Shown one piece after another: positions 25,971-33,278 of a DNA stretch of 64,000 nucleotides (position 1 is the first letter of the stretch; each line of letters begins with the position of its first letter). Made by a program: the position numbers and the translations under genes. Source of the stretch: Bacteroidota bacterium (GTDB lineage: Bacteria; Bacteroidota; Bacteroidia; Bacteroidales; CAIXZF01); contig JAKLIX010000001.1 in NCBI GenBank assembly GCA_022709385.1, forward strand, positions 186,001 through 250,000, read 5' to 3'. The notes beneath the pieces were generated by a model, which worked only from the letters and a program-made list of their open reading frames with translations, had not been told where the DNA came from and searched no databases.

Positions 25971-27650
25971 TTAGCGGGGATTGTCGAGGAAAAAGGTCTG
26001 AAAGTCTTCCCACACTTTGGGTTCGAGGTCGGCCAGGACATGGTCGCACAATGCACCCCCGTCCTGGAGGACCAGCTGGTCGAATGCCGGGCTTTTAGCC
26101 TGCATGGTGACTGCCAGAAAATCCTTCATTCTTGAGAATTCGTTTTTAATCCAGCACCTGTAGCGGTCGATCATCACGAGCAATTCTGCGTCTTTCACCC
26201 AGTCGGCGGGTTCAATCATATAAACCCAGCCCTGGTCATAGGGCGATTTATTTACGAGGGAAGCCTCTTCAATCAGCATGGTATTCATTTCTCTGATCAG
26301 GCCGGTAACGGGAGATTTGATGTTGAGCTGCTTGCCATCTCTGACCAGGCTCAGGATCACATCACCTTTTTTCACTTTTTCTCCCGGATTTTTCATTCTG
26401 ATCCTGGTAAGGGTACCGGTGATATGCTGCAGAAAATCATCCACCCCGACTCTCACCAGCCCGTTTTTCTCCATGAAGGCCCAGGTATGGGATTTGTCGA
26501 AATACAATCCGGCGGGAGCCTGGATACCGTCTTCCCTCAGGATACCGGAAACACCGCCTGTCATTTCGGTGGTGGTTCTAAGCCTGCGGGTACGGGAAAC
26601 CACCAACAGGGTGAGCAGGTAGGCAAGCACCAGGCCGCCGAGAATAAGGAAGAGGGCGTTCTTTGAAAAGGCATTCCGCGACTGGCCTGGTACAACGGCT
26701 GCTTCAGCGTTAAGGGATTCCAGTTTCTGCTGTCTGTCGGTTGCAACAAGTTCAAGGTATCCTTCTGATCCAAGGTATTGCTGGCCTTCTGTCAACACCC
26801 ACTTCATGAAGGCTGATCCGGTGGCTGATCCTGGTGCTGTAACTGAACAGGCATAAAGATTCTCGCATAATATTCTGGGGTATTTGCCAATCCAGAGTCC
26901 CCTCATGAAAGAAACCACATCCTGGTAAATGTTTTCGCTGTAATCAAGCCTGCCATTTCCGTTCTTGTCGATCGGAAGGAAGCTTAAACCGGAGGACAGA
27001 CCGTTACTGCCCGGATCGTAAACCTGAATGAGGTTACAAAAGCCGATGGCATCCGGATCAGCGGCCATCAGACGGCTGAAATCCTCAGAACTCACCACGC
27101 TGACACCCTCCAGGCTTGAGACGGGCAGTCCAAGATAAGCCGCCAGCCCTGCTTTTACGGATTCACTTCCGCTGATGTAGATGTGAACCTTATTATCCCG
27201 GGTAGCGCCAAGCAGCGCTCCCCAGGTAGTATTTCCCGTTTGCCCGAATAATCCGGTGAGGGCAAGCTGGGAGATTCCCTGCTTCATGATGGTTTCATAC
27301 AGCGGGTTGGCATGGTTTACCACACCCACGACGGCATCACGACCGACTACCATTTTCCATGCAGTGGATCCTTCGGTTTGCTGAAGTTCTTTTTCTGTAA
27401 GAAAGTTGATGTCACTGCCAGCCAGGGAGGCGAGGCTTTGAATGGTAGTGACCGATACCGGATTTCCTGCGTTGCTTTGGTTGTATGCATCGGCCCAATG
27501 TGTGAGAAGGCCGGATAAGCCTGTTGTACCGCTGATGGTCAGTCCGGAACCTGTTGCCGGCTGCTCACCTGAAGCAAGGGCTTGGAAACTGCTGCTGCCT
27601 GTTCCGCAGAGCAGGAGAAGCGCGCTAAGGATTGAAATGAAAGTTTTCAT
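25971..27650 (-). CDS. PstS-like substrate-binding domain fused to a GcvH-like domain
   Basis: A 559-residue protein in four parts. It has a signal peptide (about 1-27) and a periplasmic PstS-like phosphate-binding-protein fold (about 30-315; ISGTTGLSGLLTHWADAYN, YISGSESVKAGLAAYLG, AIGFCNL). That part includes an EF-hand-like loop DKNGNGRLDYSE. One membrane helix follows (about 333-352). A cytoplasmic GcvH-like domain comes next (LYFDKSHTWAFMEKNGLVRVGVDDF, IKSPVTGLI, GWVYMIEPADW), then a C-terminal LVLQDGGALCDHVLADL...WEDFQTFFL segment. It is first in the operon with HybA/HybB-like subunits. The lipoyl lysine position is shifted (GKQLNIKSPVTG), so modification is doubtful. The architecture suggests a transmembrane ligand-to-redox signal, which is inference. 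Confidence 0.8.
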   Translation of the reverse strand: MKTFISILSALLLLCGTGSSSFQALASGEQPATGSGLTISGTTGLSGLLTHWADAYNQSNAGNPVSVTTIQSLASLAGSDINFLTEKELQQTEGSTAWKMVVGRDAVVGVVNHANPLYETIMKQGISQLALTGLFGQTGNTTWGALLGATRDNKVHIYISGSESVKAGLAAYLGLPVSSLEGVSVVSSEDFSRLMAADPDAIGFCNLIQVYDPGSNGLSSGLSFLPIDKNGNGRLDYSENIYQDVVSFMRGLWIGKYPRILCENLYACSVTAPGSATGSAFMKWVLTEGQQYLGSEGYLELVATDRQQKLESLNAEAAVVPGQSRNAFSKNALFLILGGLVLAYLLTLLVVSRTRRLRTTTEMTGGVSGILREDGIQAPAGLYFDKSHTWAFMEKNGLVRVGVDDFLQHITGTLTRIRMKNPGEKVKKGDVILSLVRDGKQLNIKSPVTGLIREMNTMLIEEASLVNKSPYDQGWVYMIEPADWVKDAELLVMIDRYRCWIKNEFSRMKDFLAVTMQAKSPAFDQLVLQDGGALCDHVLADLEPKVWEDFQTFFLDNPR

Positions 27651-27715
27651 TGCTGTAAGTGTTTAATATGAATTTCTTAAATGTGTTTTCTGTTTTTTCA
27701 TACCATCGCTTTATT

Positions 27716-27731
27716 GCCAAATACAATGCCA
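27716..27731 (-). promoter_or_regulatory. Weak sigma-54-like promoter candidate
   Basis: On the minus strand TGGCAT-N5-TTGGC resembles TGGCAC-N5-TTGCW. The -24 GG is present, but the -12 GC reads GG, which is a serious mismatch. It lies about 65-80 nt before the fusion gene start and downstream of the palindrome cluster. Confidence 0.3.
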
Positions 27732-27771
27732 GAGTTCATAAATAAAAGATAATGAGGTTTTTAGGTCAGTG

Positions 27772-27901
27772 TGTTGATAAATTAAACAAAGAAGTGTGTA
27801 AATAAAATCAACAGTAACTTGGCGCATCCTTTTGAAATGCTTGACAGACAAGGGATATTGATGGATGTTGATAAATTCAACACATGTTGCATAAATCAAC
27901 A
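27772..27901. promoter_or_regulatory. Four-copy 17-bp palindrome, likely upstream activator sites
   Basis: Four sites share TGTTGA-N5-TCAACA. They are 27772-27788 (right arm one mismatch), 27797-27813 (left arm two mismatches), 27866-27882 (perfect) and 27885-27901 (left arm one mismatch). The centre is AT-rich, TAAAT-like in each. They lie 120-250 nt upstream of the operon start, the usual distance for NtrC-type enhancer sites. The rest of the 409-nt gap 27651-28059 shows no gene. Confidence 0.65.
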
Positions 27902-28059
27902 CTCCTTGCGGGTGTGTTTCTCAAGTATCAGATTATAAGACAGATAAGAGATTATCTATCGGATCAATGGGTTGAAGCCACCTGGCCCATGTGGCCTGTT
28001 GCCTGGCCGGCTTATATAAGAAAAAACATTGAACGGAACCCGGAAGGTGGTCCGGTTTC

Positions 28060-29502
28060 CTAACCCAGCATCCTGAGGAAATTCACTTCTTCTTTGGTAA
28101 GCAGGCGCCACCTGCCACGGGGCAGGTCTTTTTTGGTCAGACCGGCGAAAATGACCCGGTCGAGGTTGCCGACAGTATAACCCAGGTGTTCGAAGATTCT
28201 TCTGACGATTCGGTTTTTGCCGCTGTGTATCTCGACGCCCAGGTGGCGGTGGTCATTCCCTTCGCCCACGTAGGCGATGGCATCCACTTTCACCGGGCCG
28301 TCTTCCAGTTCAAGTCCTTCTTCAATCTGTTCCAGGTCTTTTTTTCTCAGTGGCTGGTCGAGCACCACATGATATACTTTCCGGATTGCGTGTTTGGGAT
28401 GGGTCAGTTTTTTGGCCAGTTCTCCATCGTTGGTAAAAAGCAATACGCCCGTGGTGTTCCTGTCCAGCCTCCCGACCGGATAAACCCTTTCCCTGCAGGC
28501 ATCCCGGATCAGCATCATCACGGTTTTACGTCCTTCCGGGTCGTCCACTGTAGTGATAAAACCTTTTGGTTTGTTCAGCAAAACATAACGAAGGGTTTCC
28601 CGCGAAAGGGTCTGATCTCCGACCTGTACCTTGTCGTTCGGAGAAACTTTGGTTCCAAGTTGCGTGATAATCACGCCATTGACTCTGACTGCCCCTGTTT
28701 CTATCAGGGTATCTGCTTCCCGTCTGGAGCATATCCCGGCATCGGCAATGAACTTGTTCAGCCTGATCAGGCCATCGCCTTTCGCTGCTGCTGATCCTCC
28801 CTGTTTTCTGCCTTCCCGCCTTGTGTCTAACTGGTCGGGCCTTTCGGTTTTCCGGATACGACGACCCGTCCCGGAGGCAGCACCTTCACTTCTCTTCCTG
28901 TATCCATCCCGGCTTGGTCTTTCTTCGCTTCCACGGGACCTGCTGTCAGGCGGCCGCTGTTTTTTTTCACGCGGCGGATAAGGTGATTCTGTCCTGCGAC
29001 CAGAATCTTCATCTCTTGATCGCCTGACGGGCCGTTCATCCTTCCTCCCCGGCTGTTCATCCTTTCTTTTGCGGCCATACGAACCCCTTTCGTCAGCACT
29101 TCGTTCATCTCTCCGGCGCCCGTATGATGCGGGCTTGTCCCTGCTATCGGCCTGCCTGGTCCGGGTACGGGTTCTTTCTTCCCTGGCAGGCCTCTCTTCA
29201 CGCCTGCGATCAGCGGTGGTACCTTCTTTAAATGATCTTCTTTCACCGCGCCTGGAATCATAAGCCTTTTCCTCCGGCTTATCCCAGGATCCTTTCCGGA
29301 TCCTCCTGTTACCGGTTCCCGAATTTTCTTCCCCGGCAGGCTTCGGTTTTGGGGTTTCCCTTGCCTTGACAGCTCTTCCGCCATACGGTCTGCTTTGTTC
29401 TTCTTTCCCGGTTTTCCGTTTCACGCTTCGCCCGGATGATGAACCCTGTTGTTTGCCGGCTTTGCGTCCGGTTTTGTCTCCCGCCTTCCTGGGTGGTCTC
29501 AT
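28060..29502 (-). CDS. rluB: 23S rRNA pseudouridine synthase with long basic N-terminal extension
   Basis: A 480-residue protein. Residues 1-244 are a low-complexity Arg/Lys/Glu/Asp/Ser-rich tail (recurring RDERP, RREERP, RKDE units). An S4 RNA-binding domain follows (about 246-305, IRLNKFIADAGICSRREADTLI), then the RsuA/RluB catalytic domain with Asp347 in GRLDRNTTGVLLFTNDG. RluB converts U2605 (E. coli numbering) in 23S rRNA to pseudouridine; RluE/F-like specificity is possible. The disordered tail is common in Bacteroidota homologues but unusually long here and probably binds RNA. Confidence 0.92.
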   Translation of the reverse strand: MRPPRKAGDKTGRKAGKQQGSSSGRSVKRKTGKEEQSRPYGGRAVKARETPKPKPAGEENSGTGNRRIRKGSWDKPEEKAYDSRRGERRSFKEGTTADRRREERPAREERTRTRTRQADSRDKPASYGRRRDERSADERGSYGRKRKDEQPGRKDERPVRRSRDEDSGRRTESPYPPREKKQRPPDSRSRGSEERPSRDGYRKRSEGAASGTGRRIRKTERPDQLDTRREGRKQGGSAAAKGDGLIRLNKFIADAGICSRREADTLIETGAVRVNGVIITQLGTKVSPNDKVQVGDQTLSRETLRYVLLNKPKGFITTVDDPEGRKTVMMLIRDACRERVYPVGRLDRNTTGVLLFTNDGELAKKLTHPKHAIRKVYHVVLDQPLRKKDLEQIEEGLELEDGPVKVDAIAYVGEGNDHRHLGVEIHSGKNRIVRRIFEHLGYTVGNLDRVIFAGLTKKDLPRGRWRLLTKEEVNFLRMLG

Positions 29503-29543
29503 GATAGCTTATTACTTAATTTTCACAAAGTTATTCTTTTCTT

Positions 29544-29915
29544 TCATATCCTGCCCATTCTGGGATAAAAAGCATCGGTGATATGGTGAAGCTGATGACG
29601 CTCATCGTGCATGACGATGCTGATGATGTCGAATCGGGTTTCAAGGGAGATGTTGTGTTTAAGGATGTAACTGTTGGCTGCTTTGATCAGTGCCTTTTGT
29701 TTCGGAAAATCAACCGCAACCTCCGGCTCAACCAACGGTTTTCCTGTTCGTGTCTTCACTTCCACAACGACAAGAAAATCCCCTTTTCTGGCTACAATAT
29801 CCAGTTCATTGATCCCCGACCGCCAGTTGGTGTGAAGAACCTGATATCCTTCCTTTTTCAGGTATTCCAATGCGATCTGTTCTCCCTGTTTCCCTAAATC
29901 AATATGCGCTGCCAT
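29544..29915 (-). CDS. YraN/UPF0102-family endonuclease-like protein
   Basis: A 123-residue protein matching UPF0102: LGKQGEQIALEYLKKEGYQVLHTNWRSGINELDIVARKGDFLVVVEVKTRTG. The E-x(n)-D-x(n)-E-V-K pattern is a PD-(D/E)xK nuclease-type active site, similar to Holliday-junction resolvases; activity is not established for most members. Cytoplasmic. It ends 3 nt upstream-facing from the LD-carboxypeptidase stop, so the two genes are probably cotranscribed on the minus strand. Confidence 0.92.
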   Translation of the reverse strand: MAAHIDLGKQGEQIALEYLKKEGYQVLHTNWRSGINELDIVARKGDFLVVVEVKTRTGKPLVEPEVAVDFPKQKALIKAANSYILKHNISLETRFDIISIVMHDERHQLHHITDAFYPRMGRI

Positions 29916-29917
29916 GT

Positions 29918-30823
29918 TTATCGGATAAAAGTCAGCGTATTCTCACTGCCTGTTTCCAGCACCACTTCACAACCCAGGGGAAGACTCATGTTGTTGTCGA
30001 GGTGACCAGCCGGAAACCCGAAAACAAGCGGGATCTCAAAATCTTCGACACATTCGCGGATAATCTCCTCCGCACTTTTGCCAAAGCCGGTCTCATTGTC
30101 TTTCAGATCAGTAAGTCCGCCTGCCACCAGCGCCCTTATCCTCGACAGGTAGCCGCTTCGTTTCAGCGAAAGCATCATGCGGTCAATATGATAGAGGTAT
30201 TCATCCAGGTCCTCGATAAATAATATGGTGTTCTCCGTTTCAAAAGCGGAGGCGGTCCCCCGGATGGCAGCCAGGATAGAAAGGTTCCCTCCGCTGAGCA
30301 GCCCGACAGCCTTTCCCCCGATATCCAGGGGATGTGAAGGCCACTGATACTGAAGGGGTTCTCCAAACAAGGCCTTCCGGAGAGATTCCAGACTGTCATC
30401 CGTAAGCTGATTTAAAAAGAAATTATATGGCATGGGCGCGTGAAGGCTTTGTATCCCGCACTGCCGGTTGATATGACCGTGAAGCACCGTCATATCGCTG
30501 AACCCTACCAGCCATTTTGGAGATTTCCTGAAGTCGCTCCAGCACAACTGATCAACAATGCGCAGGCTTCCGTATCCTCCCCGGGCACAGAATACGGCTC
30601 TGACGGAAGGATCATCGAGTGCATGCTGAAGGTCGTTCGTACGCTGAAAATCCTTTCCGGCAAAAGGATGCCAGCTACTGTAAAGATGTTTCCCGCAAAC
30701 TACCTCAAGCCCCCAGGACCTGAAAACAGAAATAGCCTTTTCCATCTGTGAGGCTTCCACCTTCCTCGCCGGAGCCACCAGGGCTACCTTGTCTCCAATC
30801 TTAAGATAATCAGGTGATTTCAT
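29918..30823 (-). CDS. Muramoyltetrapeptide LD-carboxypeptidase (S66 family)
   Basis: The ATG at 30823 gives 301 residues; an in-frame TTG at 30844 was not chosen. It starts KSPDYLKIGDKVALVAPARKV and contains VFCARGGYGSLRIVDQL and WLVGFSDMTVLHGHI, where the GxSD serine is the nucleophile. GGNLSILAAIRGT and the closing FGFPAGHLDNNMSLPLG supply the Glu and His of the Ser-Glu-His triad. S66 enzymes remove the terminal D-Ala from murein tetrapeptides during recycling, or inactivate microcin C-like compounds. It has no signal peptide, which fits a cytoplasmic recycling role. Confidence 0.9.
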   Translation of the reverse strand: MKSPDYLKIGDKVALVAPARKVEASQMEKAISVFRSWGLEVVCGKHLYSSWHPFAGKDFQRTNDLQHALDDPSVRAVFCARGGYGSLRIVDQLCWSDFRKSPKWLVGFSDMTVLHGHINRQCGIQSLHAPMPYNFFLNQLTDDSLESLRKALFGEPLQYQWPSHPLDIGGKAVGLLSGGNLSILAAIRGTASAFETENTILFIEDLDEYLYHIDRMMLSLKRSGYLSRIRALVAGGLTDLKDNETGFGKSAEEIIRECVEDFEIPLVFGFPAGHLDNNMSLPLGCEVVLETGSENTLTFIR

Positions 30824-31112
30824 ATTAATCACGTTTTTTTCCAAAAAATATCCTTTGTTTTTTTTCCACTTTCCCTTTCTAAAACATATATATGGAAAAC
30901 AAACCCTCAGTTGGAAAATTTATGCATACTTTTATCTTCCTGCCGGTGATTCCGGACAGAAAGAAATGCGGTAAACCATGCACTGTCAGGGGCAACATCA
31001 GTATAAACCTTTTCAGGGCCGGTGCTGATGAAGCGATGACATGTCTGTTCCGTCCGGTGGCGGGTATGGCCGTACATGCTGAGGTATGAAAAAATTTCCT
31101 AATAGGAGTAAA

Positions 31113-33278
31113 ATGAAAAAGAAAGCAAAAGTAAGCAGTAAAACAGCGAAAGGCAGTTTTAGCAGTCAGGTTTTGAACCTTTTTGTTTCCAATCCATTCG
31201 GCGGGTACAATTTCAGGCAGGTATCGGGACAGCTCGGGATAAGCGATAAGGCAAGCAGGGATTTGGTTAAGCAGATTCTTTCGGCGCTTTGTGCATCCGG
31301 GGAGATCATCGAAGCTGCCAGGGGCAAGTACAGGCGGAATCCCGAAAAATTCTCGGTGGCAAGCCGTGGCAGTACGGTGGAAGGGATCATTGACATGAAA
31401 CAGACCGGCAAGGCCTACCTGGTGAACAGCGGGCTTGATGAGGATGTCTACATCGCACCCAACAACACCAACCGTTCCCTCAACGGCGACAGGGTGAGGG
31501 TCATGCTTTTCCCAAGGCGAAAAGGAAGAAAACAGGAAGGCCAGGTACTTGAAGTACTTGAAAGAAGAAAGAAACAAATCGTCGGTGTGCTTCACAGGAT
31601 TGGGAAACATGCGTTTCTGGTTCCGGATGATACCAGCATGCCGGTCGATCTGATGATAGAGCCCGAAGGTCTGGGCGGCGCGACTCATGGTGATAAGGTG
31701 ATCGCCATGATTACCGAATGGCCGGAGCAGTCGAAGAATCCTTTCGGACAGATTATGAAAGTACTTGGCAAACCAGGCGAAAATGATGTGGAAATGAATG
31801 CCATTCTTGCCGGCTTCGATTTTCCCCTTGCCTTCAGCAAAGAAGCCGAAAAGGAAGCTTCCCGCATCCCGGATGGTATCAGTGAGGACAGCCTGAGCGG
31901 AAGAAGGGATTTCAGGGATATCTTTACCATCACCATCGATCCGCCTGATGCCAAGGATTTCGATGATGCCATCTCGCTGAAAATGCTTGACGGGGGAAGG
32001 TGGGAAGTGGGGGTGCATATTGCCGATGTGTCACATTATGTGAAACCCGGGGGTGCCATCGACCGGGAGGCCTTTGAAAGAGGAACTTCCGTATACCTTG
32101 TGGATCGTACTTTCCCGATGCTACCGGAAAAACTTTCGAATATGATGTGCTCTTTGAGGCCTCATGAAGATAAACTGTGTTTTTCAGTGGTCTTCGAAAT
32201 TGACGGTGCAGGAAGGGTGCTTGCTGACTGGACCGGGAAAACCGTGATCCGTTCCGACCGAAGGTATGCTTATGAAGAAGTTCAGCAGATGATCGAGGGC
32301 GGTGAAGGGGATTACAAAGAGGAACTGCTGGTATTGCACCGGATTGCCTCAGCCATCAGGGATGACAGATTCCGTAAAGGCGCGATCAATTTCCGTTCGA
32401 GAGAGGTAAAATTCAGGCTGGATGAGAAGGGACGGCCGGTTGAGGCTTTCATTAAGGAACAAAAGGAGGCAAACTGGCTGATTGAGGAGTTCATGCTGCT
32501 TGCAAACCGGAGCATTGCCGAAAAAATCGGGAAGCGGCAGGGTCAGGCAGCCCCTAAAACCTTTGTTTACCGTATTCACGATACTCCCAACCAGGAAAAG
32601 CTTGGCAATTTCATCGAACTGGTAAGGAAACTCGGGTATACCGTGAAGGCAAGCTCGAGAAAAACCCTCAGCGATTCGCTCAACCGGCTCTTCGAACAGG
32701 TGGCCGGAAAAGGAGAGGAAAACCTGATAGAAACCGTGGCCATCCGTACCATGGCCAAAGCGGTCTATTCCACAAAGAACATCGGGCATTACGGACTGGC
32801 TTTTCCTTACTATACGCATTTCACCTCCCCCATCAGGCGTTATCCCGACCTGATGGTTCACAGGCTGCTGGAACGCTACCTTCAGGGGAAAAGCTCCGTT
32901 AACCAGCCCGATTACGAAGCCTACTGCAAGCACTGTTCGGATATGGAAAAGAATGCCACGGATGCAGAACGGGCTTCCGTTAAATACAAACAGGCCGAAT
33001 TCATGCTCGACAAGATCGGGAAGAGATTCAGCGGCCTGATTTCCGGCGTAAGTAAATGGGGAATCTTCGTGGAACTTGATATCAACAAGGGAGAAGGCAT
33101 GGTGCCTCTGAGAAGCATGGAAGATGACCTGTATTATCTGGATGAAGACAACTATAAAGTAATCGGTTACAGGCACGGGAAGGAATACCGCCTGGGCGAC
33201 CCGGTCAGGGTGATCGTCCGTCATATCGACCTTCCGCGGAAACAAATGGATTTTGAATTTGTGAATGATGATGGGTAA
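31113..33278 (+). CDS. rnr: Ribonuclease R
   Basis: A 3'-5' exoribonuclease of the RNB family. The ATG at 31113 is preferred because AGGAG lies 5 nt upstream and gives a 721-residue protein; an ATG at 31086 would add nine residues. In order: a basic N terminus, a winged-helix segment, cold-shock domains (about 70-220) and the RNB catalytic domain. The RNB domain holds ITIDPPDAKDFDDAIS, whose aspartates bind Mg2+, plus HTTP-like HDTPNQEKLGNFIELVRKLGY and YTHFTSPIRRYPDLMVHRLL. A C-terminal S1 domain (FSGLISGVSKWGIFVEL) closes the protein. It degrades structured RNA and takes part in rRNA quality control. Its stop overlaps the next gene's start by 14 nt. Confidence 0.96.
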   Translation: MKKKAKVSSKTAKGSFSSQVLNLFVSNPFGGYNFRQVSGQLGISDKASRDLVKQILSALCASGEIIEAARGKYRRNPEKFSVASRGSTVEGIIDMKQTGKAYLVNSGLDEDVYIAPNNTNRSLNGDRVRVMLFPRRKGRKQEGQVLEVLERRKKQIVGVLHRIGKHAFLVPDDTSMPVDLMIEPEGLGGATHGDKVIAMITEWPEQSKNPFGQIMKVLGKPGENDVEMNAILAGFDFPLAFSKEAEKEASRIPDGISEDSLSGRRDFRDIFTITIDPPDAKDFDDAISLKMLDGGRWEVGVHIADVSHYVKPGGAIDREAFERGTSVYLVDRTFPMLPEKLSNMMCSLRPHEDKLCFSVVFEIDGAGRVLADWTGKTVIRSDRRYAYEEVQQMIEGGEGDYKEELLVLHRIASAIRDDRFRKGAINFRSREVKFRLDEKGRPVEAFIKEQKEANWLIEEFMLLANRSIAEKIGKRQGQAAPKTFVYRIHDTPNQEKLGNFIELVRKLGYTVKASSRKTLSDSLNRLFEQVAGKGEENLIETVAIRTMAKAVYSTKNIGHYGLAFPYYTHFTSPIRRYPDLMVHRLLERYLQGKSSVNQPDYEAYCKHCSDMEKNATDAERASVKYKQAEFMLDKIGKRFSGLISGVSKWGIFVELDINKGEGMVPLRSMEDDLYYLDEDNYKVIGYRHGKEYRLGDPVRVIVRHIDLPRKQMDFEFVNDDG

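Noticed and set aside
19872..27650. Calling the cluster a hydrogenase-2 operon
   Set aside because: HybA and HybB types are present, but no NiFe large or small subunit, maturation protease or other Hyb gene lies in the window; NrfD and ferredoxin subunits serve many complexes.
25971..27650. Annotating the fusion protein as a phosphate ABC transporter component
   Set aside because: No PstA, PstB or PstC is nearby, and the protein continues through a membrane helix into a GcvH-like domain, unlike a free binding protein.
30892..31089. A 65-codon plus-strand frame ending in an ATGA overlap with the upstream rnr ATG
   Set aside because: No recognisable family, and the better rnr start is 31113 with an AGGAG sequence, so the overlap is probably chance.
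30879..32018. A 379-codon minus-strand frame opposite rnr
   Set aside because: It is antisense to a clear RNase R coding region, has no domain, and is explained by the codon bias of the real gene.
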